Shown here piece after piece: positions 1-7,936 of a stretch of DNA of 27,909 nucleotides. The notes under the pieces were generated by a model. That model searched no databases, was not told the origin of the DNA, and saw only the letters and a list, made by a program, of their open reading frames with translations. The stretch comes from JAAZFF01 sp964405775. GTDB taxonomy: Bacteria; Verrucomicrobiota; Kiritimatiellia; RFP12; UBA3636. The position numbers and the translations under genes were made by a program. Location of the stretch: assembly GCA_964405775.1 (NCBI GenBank), contig CAYOPG010000024.1:1-27909 (forward strand), written 5' to 3'. Numbering within the stretch: the stretch's first letter is position 1; every line of letters starts with the position of its first letter.

Positions 1-2
1 TG

Positions 3-1313
3 GAAGCGGAGATGGAAGCGGAGGAGGACGCAGACGCAAAGGCCTTCGGGAATGTGCTCGACGTCACAAGCATGCTTACGGATTTTTCGGAGGTTCAGTC
101 GCGCAGGAGCCTCAAGATATTGCAGCAGGTCAACTCATTTGGTTTCGGATTTTCGTACGACATGGCAAAAGGATTGTCCTTTGACGTAAAAACGGCCTTC
201 GATGAAAACAGCGAGATGGCCAAACTCATGAGCGGAGTGCGTCCTATGAGTCCAGACTTGTTGGAAAAAATCCCGGCATCCGCGCTATTGGTCGGAGCCT
301 TTGGGGAGAACCCTTTAGCGTTCATGGAGTCGAAAGGATTACTTGAAGACGTTTTACAATCTAGTGTCCCGAAGATCAAAGCCGAGCAATTAAGGGCCAG
401 TATCTCAGATCTATTAAATGCTGCTATTCGCACCTACAACGATTATGAATCGGGTGTTTTTTACATCGACCGCGATTCGGCAGGCCGGTACGTCGCTGTC
501 GGTATGAACACGCAAAAAGACATTGCATCGTTCAAGGACTTTCTTGCTATAAGGGACGAGATGCTGCTCAACGCTCTGAACCAGCTCGGAACCAACCAGA
601 ACATGGTTGCGGTCAGTCCGTCAAACGGCACCGTCAGCATTAGTTTTTCAGAAATACTTAAAAACGTCTCAAAATTTGATGACTCTGGATTAGATGTTTC
701 TAAAATTGCCGAAATAGAGGGTTTCATCGATCCATTCTTGGGAAAAGGCTTGGAGTTCTCCTCCCAAATCAAGGATTCGAAGATCAGTTATATGCTAAAA
801 CCATTCGGATCCAATTACTCAATAGAACCTTCCGTCTCTGCCGCTGACGATATAAAGGCGCGCATTGGATCAATAACCCCCGCCGGCCTCACAGCCAAGC
901 CTTCATCTATATTCATATTCTCGTTTGGGAATCTCCTAAAGAACGTTATGGAGGTCGCGAGCCAGTTTGAGACCGACCCGGAAGAATCGGCAGAGATAAA
1001 AAAAACCATAGCTGCTCTCCCGAAGTCGAAACCTTACGGGATTCTCGCACTGGCGTATGCTGAAGGAAGTGTGTACCGGACAAGGATGAACATCTCCACG
1101 GATGAACTCAAGTGGTTAGCGAGCTTCTTCAAAAATCTCACTGCTGTATCAAGGCAGAAAGCGTATGAAGGGCTTGAAGAGCTTGACGAAGACTATGGCG
1201 AGGAAGTGGAGTTCGAAGCTTTCGATGCGGAGGATGCGGAGGATTCGGATGCAGAAGCAGAAACTTCGGACGAAAAGAACGCAGAAGTAATCGATGTGCA
1301 GATCGCCGAGTAG
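3..1313 (+). CDS. Unrecognised protein with acidic C-terminal tail (5' partial)
   Basis: The frame is open from the first base, with acidic codons (EAEMEAEEDADA) before and after the first visible ATG at 12. The true start is therefore probably upstream of the window. About 437 residues are visible. The first ~395 look like a folded alpha/beta protein with alternating hydrophobic strands (ALLVGAFGEN, SIFIFSFGNLL, YGILALAYAEG). The last ~45 residues are very rich in Glu and Asp. I recognise no family, and there is no membrane segment in the visible part. Codons in the middle are AT-richer than in most of the window. It ends 3 bp before the stop of the convergent exoribonuclease gene, and I see no terminator between the two. 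Confidence concerns the reading frame only. Confidence 0.75.
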   Translation, partial: EAEMEAEEDADAKAFGNVLDVTSMLTDFSEVQSRRSLKILQQVNSFGFGFSYDMAKGLSFDVKTAFDENSEMAKLMSGVRPMSPDLLEKIPASALLVGAFGENPLAFMESKGLLEDVLQSSVPKIKAEQLRASISDLLNAAIRTYNDYESGVFYIDRDSAGRYVAVGMNTQKDIASFKDFLAIRDEMLLNALNQLGTNQNMVAVSPSNGTVSISFSEILKNVSKFDDSGLDVSKIAEIEGFIDPFLGKGLEFSSQIKDSKISYMLKPFGSNYSIEPSVSAADDIKARIGSITPAGLTAKPSSIFIFSFGNLLKNVMEVASQFETDPEESAEIKKTIAALPKSKPYGILALAYAEGSVYRTRMNISTDELKWLASFFKNLTAVSRQKAYEGLEELDEDYGEEVEFEAFDAEDAEDSDAEAETSDEKNAEVIDVQIAE

Positions 1314-1316
1314 GAT

Positions 1317-2297
1317 CTAACCTTCGAATTTTTCCAGATCTGGCACTTTATACAACTCCCTGTTGTCGAGAGCCCAGACCCTTTCCGAGAACGCGCCAGG
1401 TTCAACATTCCTGAGCGCGTTTTCCATTTCGTATATGCGTGCGTCGAGTTCGTCGATTTTGCTGAGCACCTCTGCCTCAGGAAATCGCGGTGGCACTTGA
1501 CTGCCGAATTCGACGCGCCCGTGGTGCGAGAGCACCATGTGGCAAAGCTCCATTTCGGCTTCTTTCGAAGCTCCAACACTCTGGGCTGCGAGAGCGATTT
1601 TCGCTGCTCCTATGGACAGGTGACCAATCAGCCTGCCCTCTGTCGTATATCCGCTTACAAGCCCTGTGGCTCCATCCACTTCCATTTCGTAGAGTTTACC
1701 TAAATCATGCAATATGACACCGGCGCAGAGCAGGTCCCTGTCGAGAGTCGTATAGACGTCGCAGACCGCGTTGGCCATGCGCAGCATCGTGGTTATGTGG
1801 TGCAGCAACCCGCCAATCTCGGCGTGGTGGAGTGAGCGAGCGGCGGGGAATGTCAAAAGCCGGCCGCCTTCGTTCACCCTGCGAAGCAATTCGCACACGA
1901 TATCTCGTATAGAGCGGTTCTTTATGCCCGCCGCAGTCTTAAGAACTTCAGCTAGCATTTTCTTCGGGTCTTCTGGCGCATGCGGCAGCAATAGCGCTAT
2001 GTCGTATTCACCTTCCTGCGCCGTCTCTATCGTTTCGAGCTTCAACTGCATTCTGCCGTTGAATTCGTTGCCCATTCCGGAGAATTTAACCACATTGCCT
2101 ACTGAGGGTGGCGTCTGATCCGCCGGCCAATCCCACATTTTCGCGAAAACCTCTCCGCTGACGTCTGAAAGTGTTGCATCAAGATAAGGCTTTCCGCTTT
2201 TTGCCATCTTCACTTCCGCCGAACGCAAGAGAGCGTATCCCGAGCATTTCTCATTCGCAGTGATTTCTGCAATCTTTTTTGTATAAGATTCTTCCAT
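1317..2297 (-). CDS. YhaM-like 3'-5' exoribonuclease (OB-fold plus HD domain)
   Basis: The product is 326 residues, close to the usual length for the YhaM family of cytoplasmic 3'-5' exoribonucleases. An OB-fold nucleic-acid-binding domain covers about residues 18-95 (GYALLRSAEVKMAKSGKPYL onward). It is followed by an HD phosphohydrolase domain with metal-binding candidates H157/H158, H166/H167, the HD pair H197-D198 (ILHDLGK) and a later HHG. The ATG at 2297 is chosen because GGAG lies 5 nt upstream and the OB domain starts soon after. The open frame continues upstream to 2939, but only as the shadow of the divergent mannosidase gene. Its start faces that gene across 87 bp, so the gap must hold both promoters. 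The family assignment is firm. Whether RNA or DNA is the main substrate cannot be seen. Confidence 0.85.
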   Translation of the reverse strand: MEESYTKKIAEITANEKCSGYALLRSAEVKMAKSGKPYLDATLSDVSGEVFAKMWDWPADQTPPSVGNVVKFSGMGNEFNGRMQLKLETIETAQEGEYDIALLLPHAPEDPKKMLAEVLKTAAGIKNRSIRDIVCELLRRVNEGGRLLTFPAARSLHHAEIGGLLHHITTMLRMANAVCDVYTTLDRDLLCAGVILHDLGKLYEMEVDGATGLVSGYTTEGRLIGHLSIGAAKIALAAQSVGASKEAEMELCHMVLSHHGRVEFGSQVPPRFPEAEVLSKIDELDARIYEMENALRNVEPGAFSERVWALDNRELYKVPDLEKFEG

Positions 2298-2347
2298 ACT
2301 CGCTCCATTCTCGGGGAATTCTACACAATCCGGCCGGAATGTGCCAC

Positions 2348-2377
2348 TTGTTATCACGTTCTTTATGATGCTATACT
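2348..2377 (+). promoter_or_regulatory. Predicted sigma-70-type promoter of the GH92 gene
   Basis: TTGTTA at 2348-2353 and TATACT at 2372-2377 are separated by 18 bp. A start about 7 nt after the -10 box falls at 2383-2385, at the ATG of the GH92 gene. No Shine-Dalgarno sequence precedes that ATG. The message may therefore be leaderless or nearly so. This is inference from sequence only. Confidence 0.5.
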
Positions 2378-2384
2378 GCCTACG

Positions 2385-4478
2385 ATGAGAAACAAATCTT
2401 TTTATCTCGATTATGTGAATCCCCTTATAGGCGTCAACAGACCGGCAAACTGTCTGCCAGGTCCTTGCCTGCCATTCGGTCTCGTCCGGCTCTCTCCAGA
2501 TACGCTTGACCACCAATGGGGTACGCACGGCTACCGCAGCGATCGGCCAATAAAGCACTTTTCCCACACTCACGTCAGCGGAACCGGTGGCGGCGGCCGT
2601 TATGGCAACATAGGCGTGATGCCGTTCACAGGCCTTCCACGCTTTGAGCTTGATGCCGCCGAGCCGATCGACGAAACGGCAAAGGTCGGCTATTATGCAG
2701 TAACTCTGGGCGACACCGGGATACGGGCGGAGCTTACCGCCACGGAACACACCGGCATACACCGCTACCGGTTTCCGGCAGGAACACCGGCGAACATTTT
2801 GGTCAACGTTACGAGTGTAATACAGATCGAGCACCACAAGCCCGGCGAAAACACTGGCGCGTGTATCGGCGGTTTCGCCGAATGGACCACCGGTGGCGAG
2901 CTGATCGGACGCGGTGATTTCCGCGGTGGTTGGGGTCACGACTTCCCGTACTCCGTCTTCTTTTGCGCACGCTTCGACAAGCCTGTTGAACGCGGTCTAG
3001 TTGCCGATGAAGCCGGCCCTTGCGCCGGAACCGTCGTTTGCGGGAAGCATTGCCGCGCCGTTGCGGTGTTTGGCGAGGTTGGCGAGGTGAACATGCAGGT
3101 GGGCATATCGTACGTCTCGATTGCGAAAGCGCGTGCAAGTCTGGATCGCGAGGCGACGGGAATGAGTTTCGACAAACTTCGCGATCGCGCCGAAGACGTA
3201 TGGACGGCGGCGCTTTCACGTATAGAAGTTGAGGGCGGCACAGACACTCAACGCACTTTATTTTACACGCTGATGATGCGTCTGCTTACTATGCCCACCG
3301 ATCTGGGCACCGATGACGAATTCAACCTCTGGAAGAGCGGAGTACGTCAGTTTTCTGATTTCTATTGTCTATGGGACAGTGTCCGAAACGCAAACTCGCT
3401 CATAGGGCTTTTCGCACCTGAAATGGAGGCTGCGTTCCTGAATTGTCTGCTCGACATCGCTGAACACACCGGCTGGTTGCCGGACGCGTGGATTGCCGGG
3501 CATTCGGCCATGATTCAGGGCGGAAGCAGTGCGGATGTGTTGCTATGCGAGGCTGCGCTCAAGGGTATCAAGGGAATAGACTATGAAAAAGCGTTGCGGC
3601 AGATGCGCAAAAATGGAGAGGTGCGATCTCCCGATCCACGCATGTACGGCCGTTATCTCGACGAGTATAACTCCAAGGGATATCTCTCCACAAATGTGAT
3701 GGGATGCGTGTCGCGTCACCTGGAATACGCCTATCAAGACGACTGCATCGCAAGACTTGCCGCGCACCTAGGGCAGAACGACGTGGCGGAGCTTTATTTC
3801 GAAAGCTCGCGTAAAGTCTGGAATCTGTGGAGAGAAGACAAGCTCGCATTCTGCCCGCGTCACCCCGACGGCAGTTGGGTAGAACCCTTCGACCCCGACA
3901 CTTATGCCGACCCAAGCTGGACTGATCCATATTTCTACGAAGCAAGCAGTCGCCAGTGGAGCTGGAACGTGCAACACGACTTCCCCGGTCTGGTGGAGCG
4001 CATGGGTGGCGCCCAGAGTTTTGTGGAGCGTCTCGACGCGTTTTTCGACGCCGGACAGTACCAATCCAAAGAAACCATGCTGCACGTGCCGTGGCTCTAC
4101 CACTATGCCGGACGATCGGACAAATCGACAGAACGAGTGCATTGGGCGCTGAACAAATTCTTCAAACCGGATCGCGACGGCCTGTCCGACAACGAGGACA
4201 TGGGCTGCCAAAGCGCGTTCTACATGTGCGGCACATTAGGACTCTACCCGATCATGGGGCAGGATTTATACCTCATTGGGTCGCCTGCATTCTCGAGAGC
4301 CGCGATAACGCAGGGAAGCGGCGGCCCCGTCTTCGAAATAATCGCTCCCGCGGCGGGCGACGGCGCTTTGCACCAAATCACAGAAGCAAAACTAAACGGC
4401 AAACGCATTGACCGGCCATGGCTCCGTCATTCGGAAATAGCCGGGGGCGGGAAGCTCGAACTTAAGTCGGAGAATTGA
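2385..4478 (+). CDS. GH92 family alpha-mannosidase, without signal peptide
   Basis: This 697-residue protein matches glycoside hydrolase family 92 along its length. The family is made of Ca2+-dependent exo-alpha-mannosidases that trim N-glycan and yeast-type mannans. The N-terminus opens with the family start YVNPLIGV and PFGLVRLSPD, then SHTHVSGTGGGG. HLEYAYQDD at about 445-453 matches the conserved TLEYAYDD block, so E447 is the likely general acid. NEDMG at 603-607 followed by SAFY and GLYPI matches the C-terminal motif that carries the catalytic-base carboxylates. Most GH92 enzymes are exported, but here the ATG falls right at the domain start. The frame upstream stays open but offers no usable start codon, so I infer a cytoplasmic enzyme. 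It is followed by a sialate esterase gene 140 bp downstream. Confidence 0.9.
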   Translation: MRNKSFYLDYVNPLIGVNRPANCLPGPCLPFGLVRLSPDTLDHQWGTHGYRSDRPIKHFSHTHVSGTGGGGRYGNIGVMPFTGLPRFELDAAEPIDETAKVGYYAVTLGDTGIRAELTATEHTGIHRYRFPAGTPANILVNVTSVIQIEHHKPGENTGACIGGFAEWTTGGELIGRGDFRGGWGHDFPYSVFFCARFDKPVERGLVADEAGPCAGTVVCGKHCRAVAVFGEVGEVNMQVGISYVSIAKARASLDREATGMSFDKLRDRAEDVWTAALSRIEVEGGTDTQRTLFYTLMMRLLTMPTDLGTDDEFNLWKSGVRQFSDFYCLWDSVRNANSLIGLFAPEMEAAFLNCLLDIAEHTGWLPDAWIAGHSAMIQGGSSADVLLCEAALKGIKGIDYEKALRQMRKNGEVRSPDPRMYGRYLDEYNSKGYLSTNVMGCVSRHLEYAYQDDCIARLAAHLGQNDVAELYFESSRKVWNLWREDKLAFCPRHPDGSWVEPFDPDTYADPSWTDPYFYEASSRQWSWNVQHDFPGLVERMGGAQSFVERLDAFFDAGQYQSKETMLHVPWLYHYAGRSDKSTERVHWALNKFFKPDRDGLSDNEDMGCQSAFYMCGTLGLYPIMGQDLYLIGSPAFSRAAITQGSGGPVFEIIAPAAGDGALHQITEAKLNGKRIDRPWLRHSEIAGGGKLELKSEN

Positions 4479-4618
4479 TTGTGTTTGGATATTATCCATG
4501 GCTCATCATTTTTTGCTATTAAATGTAATCGTTTTCTCTTGTTTTACAGCACTCATTAAATGTAGACTGTCAAGCCTACATCATAATGGGTCTGATGTTT
4601 TACTAATGTTTATTATAT
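4479..4618. other. 140-bp AT-rich spacer between GH92 and esterase genes
   Basis: No gene is seen. TGTAG at 4561-4565 and CTACA at 4576-4580 form a short inverted repeat. The overlapping 16-mer at 4565-4580 recurs exactly inside the next gene at 4969-4984. The sequence just before the ATG at 4619 is AT-rich (TATTATAT) and lacks a Shine-Dalgarno motif. TACTAA at 4601-4606 is a possible -10 box, but no good -35 box is visible. Confidence 0.5.
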
Positions 4619-6514
4619 ATGAAACTAAATCCGCTTTTCTCCGATCACGCTGTTCTGCAAAGGGGCATGTTCGTCCCAGTGTGGGGCACCACTAAACCTG
4701 GTCTCCGCATACGCGCCAACATCGCGGGCGTTACCGCCAGTACAATTTCCAACTCGTCCGGGTACTTCATCCTTCGCCTTCCGCCAATGCCTGCGGGTGG
4801 TCCGCACACCCTCAAGGTGACAGCAGGCGGCAAGGGCGAGTCAGTCACGGTCAAAGACGTGATGATCGGCGAGGTATGGGTTTGCTCCGGCCAGTCGAAC
4901 ATGGAGATGAGGGTCAAGTCGACATATCCCGATCCGGATCCGATTGATTGCAATGGCATACGCATGCTGACTGTCAAGCCTACAGCGGAGATGGGCAGAG
5001 CCACGACTTTCACAGGAGAATGGAAACATGCCGTATCCAAAAACACCCCCGATTTCTCCGCCGCTGGATACTACTTCGCCAGAAGGCTGCACTCAGAGTT
5101 GGGGGTGCCGGTGGGAATGATAAGCACTTCGTGGGGCGGCACGCGCATCGAGTCCTGGATATCGCGCGAATCGTTGATGCGCATGCCCGTAACGAAACAA
5201 CTTGTGAGGGACTATGAGGCTTCGCTGACGAACGAGGCGACGTGGAGGGGGCATCTCATGACTATACCCCTCCCCCGCGACCCCGGCAACGACGGGGCGA
5301 AAAAGAAATGGCAATCTCCCATTTTTGATGATTCTGACTGGGCGACGGCGGAACTTCCTGGAAATTTCGAGAGATGCTGCGGTCGGAAAACAAATGGCGC
5401 CTTTTGGTTCCGCAAAAGCGTAACCATACCGAAATCATGGGTTGGCCGTGCTCTGAGCCTGCATTTGGGCGGAGCGGACAAACACGATGTAACATACTGC
5501 AACGGCTTCAAAGTCGGCGCTATGGGTACGGGTGTCGAAACTGCATGCTGGGATACGCGGCGCGAATACAAAGTGCCGGCATCGCGCGTCAAAGGCACTG
5601 AGCTTCTGGTGGCAGTGCGCGTGTGGTCTTTTTTGTACGACGGCGGCCTGATAGGTCCGGCGAATGACATGTACGTGACGCTCGAGGGCGGCGAAGGAGA
5701 AGAACGCATTCCGCTCACTGGCGAATGGCGCTGGAAAATAGAACGCGACATCGGACTCACGCAGCGCCCGCCGGAAATGTCCTTCCTGCCCGGCAACCCG
5801 AACTGCCCGTACACCCTTCATGAGAGCATGATCGCCCCGCTGGTGCCATACGGAATACGCGGCGCGATATGGTATCAAGGTGAATCAAACGCCGACAATG
5901 GCCAAGACTACCTCTCTCTCCAAAACGCAATGGTCGCCGACTGGCGCCACATCTGGGGACAGGGTGACTTCCCGTTCATATGCGTGCAGCTAGCAAACTT
6001 CCAGCAGCCCAGAGAGTACGACGCCAGTGCAACTTGGCCACGGGTGCGCGAGGCGCAGTTGCTGTCAACTCGTACCTGCCCCAACACCGGCATGGCAAGC
6101 GCTATCGACATCGGCGACGATCTCGACATACACCCTCGCAACAAACGAGAGGTGGGCTTCCGTCTGGCACAATGGGCTCTCGCCAGGACTTACGGGCACG
6201 ACCTCGTGGCCAACGGGCCGCACTACGCAGGCTACGAGATCGAGGCCAACGCGATACGCGTGCGCTTCACGGAAACCGGTGGCGGCCTTGTAATCCGGGG
6301 TGGCGCCATAAAGACGTGCGTCATCGCGCAGATCGACCGAAAATTCGTGCCGGCGCAGGCGGTCGTCGAAGGCGACACACTTCTCGTCAGCGCCCCCGGT
6401 GTAAAAAACCCAAGGGCGATCCGCTACGCATGGGCGAACAACCCAGAGGGCTGCAACCTTTACAATGCCGATGGACTGCCAGCCTCGCCTTTTAGAACCG
6501 ACAATTGGAATTAG
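4619..6514 (+). CDS. Sialate O-acetylesterase family SGNH hydrolase
   Basis: The 631-residue protein belongs to the sialate 9-O-acetylesterase (SiaE-like, SGNH/GDSL) family, which removes O-acetyl groups from sialic acids or acetylated plant and host glycans. The N-terminal beta domain begins at once (LFSDHAVLQRGM). The nucleophile block CSGQSNMEM places the likely catalytic Ser at S93. STSWGGT follows at about 169-175. A lectin-like beta insertion is recognisable from FDDSDWATAELPGNF and GAFWFRKSVTIP. AIWYQGES is the third SGNH block. D503 and H505 in DIHP complete the triad. No signal peptide is present, which is unusual for the family, so a cytoplasmic location is inferred. There is no Shine-Dalgarno before the ATG. 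The start is supported by the family's usual opening and by the absence of room for a leader peptide. Confidence 0.88.
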   Translation: MKLNPLFSDHAVLQRGMFVPVWGTTKPGLRIRANIAGVTASTISNSSGYFILRLPPMPAGGPHTLKVTAGGKGESVTVKDVMIGEVWVCSGQSNMEMRVKSTYPDPDPIDCNGIRMLTVKPTAEMGRATTFTGEWKHAVSKNTPDFSAAGYYFARRLHSELGVPVGMISTSWGGTRIESWISRESLMRMPVTKQLVRDYEASLTNEATWRGHLMTIPLPRDPGNDGAKKKWQSPIFDDSDWATAELPGNFERCCGRKTNGAFWFRKSVTIPKSWVGRALSLHLGGADKHDVTYCNGFKVGAMGTGVETACWDTRREYKVPASRVKGTELLVAVRVWSFLYDGGLIGPANDMYVTLEGGEGEERIPLTGEWRWKIERDIGLTQRPPEMSFLPGNPNCPYTLHESMIAPLVPYGIRGAIWYQGESNADNGQDYLSLQNAMVADWRHIWGQGDFPFICVQLANFQQPREYDASATWPRVREAQLLSTRTCPNTGMASAIDIGDDLDIHPRNKREVGFRLAQWALARTYGHDLVANGPHYAGYEIEANAIRVRFTETGGGLVIRGGAIKTCVIAQIDRKFVPAQAVVEGDTLLVSAPGVKNPRAIRYAWANNPEGCNLYNADGLPASPFRTDNWN

Positions 6515-6528
6515 ATTCCATATTTAAC

Positions 6529-6558
6529 TTGTCCGGCCGGTACAGGATGGGATACACT
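6529..6558 (+). promoter_or_regulatory. Possible promoter before the UDP-glucuronate decarboxylase gene
   Basis: TTGTCC at 6529-6534 and TACACT at 6553-6558 are 18 bp apart. This would give a start near 6565 and a leader of about 22 nt before the ATG at 6587. The match is moderate, and the gene could equally be read from upstream. Confidence 0.3.
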
Positions 6559-6586
6559 TGAAGCTTAATCGAATTGGAAAAAAATT

Positions 6587-7576
6587 ATGAACGGTCTTGC
6601 AAAAAAATGTCTCATCACCGGCGGAGCGGGCTTTATCGGCTCGCAACTGGCGCGGCGCCTGCTAAAGGAGGGAGCCGAAGTCACGGTGCTGGACAATCTG
6701 TTCACCGGATCCAAGTCCAACATCTACGATCTGCTGGACAATCCGCGCTTCACGTTTCTTATGCACGACGTGACGCAGCCGTTCTGGGGTCAGTTCGACG
6801 AGATATACAACCTTGCCTGCCCCGCCTCGCCAATCCATTACCAGCGCAACCCGGTCGAGACAATCAAAGTTTCATTTCTTGGCATGATGAACACGCTGGA
6901 TCTCGCCCTCAAAACAAAAGCGCGAGTTTTCCACACATCCACATCCGAAGTGTACGGTGACCCCGACGTCCATCCGCAACCAGAAACGTACTGGGGTCAC
7001 GTCAATACGCTCGGGCCACGCAGTTGCTACGATGAAGGCAAGCGAGCCGCAGAAGCGCTTTGCGCCGACTATGTTCGCGAATACGGCGTTGATGTTCGCA
7101 TGATCCGCATATTCAACACTTACGGTCCCTTCATGCATCCGCGTGACGGCCGCGTTGTCAGCAACTTCGTCGTGCAAACGCTCCGGGGCATGGATCTGAC
7201 GCTCTATGGAGATGGGTCGCAGTCGCGAAGCTTCCAGTACATAGATGATCTGTTGGACGCCATACATAAGTACATGGCGCTTCCACTTTCCAAAGTGCAG
7301 GATTTCTTCAAGCCCCTAAGCATGCCTGTGCCGGTTCTAAACATTGGAAATCCGGGAGAGTTCACAATAAAGGAACTCGCTGAGATGACCCTCGCGCTCA
7401 TTCCTGAATCAAAAGGTACGCTGGTATACAAGCCGCTGCCTGCAGACGACCCAAAACGCCGTCGCCCCGACATCACGCTCGCAAAAGAACTGCTCGGGTG
7501 GGAGCCGAGGGTTGCCCTTAAAGACGGACTTCCCAAAACAATAGAATACTTCCGCGGCTTTTTGACGAGAAGCTAG
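6587..7576 (+). CDS. UDP-glucuronate decarboxylase (UDP-xylose synthase)
   Basis: This 329-residue short-chain dehydrogenase/reductase makes UDP-xylose from UDP-glucuronate with bound NAD+, supplying nucleotide sugar for polysaccharide or surface glycan synthesis. The Rossmann motif GGAGFIG lies at 12-18. TSTSE occupies 117-121 with the catalytic Ser/Thr. The active pair is Y148 and K152 in SCYDEGKR. The blocks HPQPE, RIFNTYGPFM, DGRVVSNF and YGDGSQSRSFQYIDDL are those of the decarboxylase subgroup rather than of epimerases or dTDP-glucose dehydratases. It is cytosolic, with no membrane anchor. A weak GGAAA precedes the ATG. It follows the esterase by 72 bp on the same strand, and a structured non-coding stretch follows. 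Confidence 0.88.
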   Translation: MNGLAKKCLITGGAGFIGSQLARRLLKEGAEVTVLDNLFTGSKSNIYDLLDNPRFTFLMHDVTQPFWGQFDEIYNLACPASPIHYQRNPVETIKVSFLGMMNTLDLALKTKARVFHTSTSEVYGDPDVHPQPETYWGHVNTLGPRSCYDEGKRAAEALCADYVREYGVDVRMIRIFNTYGPFMHPRDGRVVSNFVVQTLRGMDLTLYGDGSQSRSFQYIDDLLDAIHKYMALPLSKVQDFFKPLSMPVPVLNIGNPGEFTIKELAEMTLALIPESKGTLVYKPLPADDPKRRRPDITLAKELLGWEPRVALKDGLPKTIEYFRGFLTRS

Positions 7577-7605
7577 GCGACACTAAGTCATTGCGGTCAA
7601 TGTGG

Positions 7606-7627
7606 TCAATCATGTCACTATGATTGA
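7606..7627. repeat. Perfect 8-bp inverted repeat with 6-nt loop
   Basis: TCAATCAT at 7606-7613 and ATGATTGA at 7620-7627 flank the loop GTCACT, 30 bp after the decarboxylase stop. A direct duplication GGTCAAT (7595-7601 and 7604-7610) overlaps its left arm. No clean T-run follows on the plus strand except GTTTTT at 7635-7640, so a weak terminator role is possible. Confidence 0.6.
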
Positions 7628-7666
7628 TTATGGTGTTTTTATTATAAAACCCAAATTAACGACCAG

Positions 7667-7708
7667 CTCGAACACTTCCACACTTGCAATAGTGTGGAAG
7701 TGTTCGAG
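7667..7708. repeat. Perfect 18-bp foldback palindrome with 6-nt loop
   Basis: The left arm, 7667-7684, begins CTCGAACACTTCC. The right arm, 7691-7708, is its exact reverse complement, and the loop is TGCAAT. Directly after it lies a second palindrome, GTCACGTGAC, at 7709-7718. There is no T-tract on either side of the hairpin, so it does not look like a standard intrinsic terminator. It is non-coding and sits 91 bp after the UDP-glucuronate decarboxylase stop. Confidence 0.9.
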
Positions 7709-7780
7709 GTCACGTGACAGCCTCTGCTCCACATGCCCTCTGCGATGCCAGCGCAGAAATATAACCAAATTATAACATGC

Positions 7781-7881
7781 AGTTGATAATTTTGTTGATA
7801 ATCAATTAAAGCATTGAAAAGCAATAATATAGCGTGTTGATAACTAGTTTATAATTCAAGTTATCAACAAAGTTATCAAGT
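7781..7881. promoter_or_regulatory. Cluster of five DnaA-box-like 9-mers in an AT-rich block
   Basis: TTATCAACA, one mismatch from the classic DnaA box TTATCCACA, occurs exactly at 7793-7801 (-), 7835-7843 (-) and 7861-7869 (+). Near copies are TTATCAACT at 7781-7789 (-) and TTATCAAGT at 7873-7881 (+). The outer boxes form two pairs, each with 12-bp spacing, on opposite strands. The 20-mers 7783-7802 and 7860-7879 match in inverted orientation at 18 of 20 positions. A perfect TATAAT lies at 7850-7855 between two boxes, without a good -35 box. The block could be a replication origin, a DnaA-controlled promoter or the operator of the XRE protein encoded just downstream. No dnaA or dnaN gene is in view. 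Confidence 0.55.
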
Positions 7882-7936
7882 GGTGTTAATAAGTTTCGCT
7901 TGAAGCCCGGTCGTGTCATGGTGCATACTCTGCCAC

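Noticed and set aside
7667..7708. Intrinsic terminator for the decarboxylase gene
   Set aside because: The stem is strong, but no T-tract follows on either strand. A non-canonical terminator role remains possible.
7642..7824. 60-codon minus-strand frame
   Set aside because: It runs through the 18-bp hairpin and the AT-rich box array and has no recognisable protein features.
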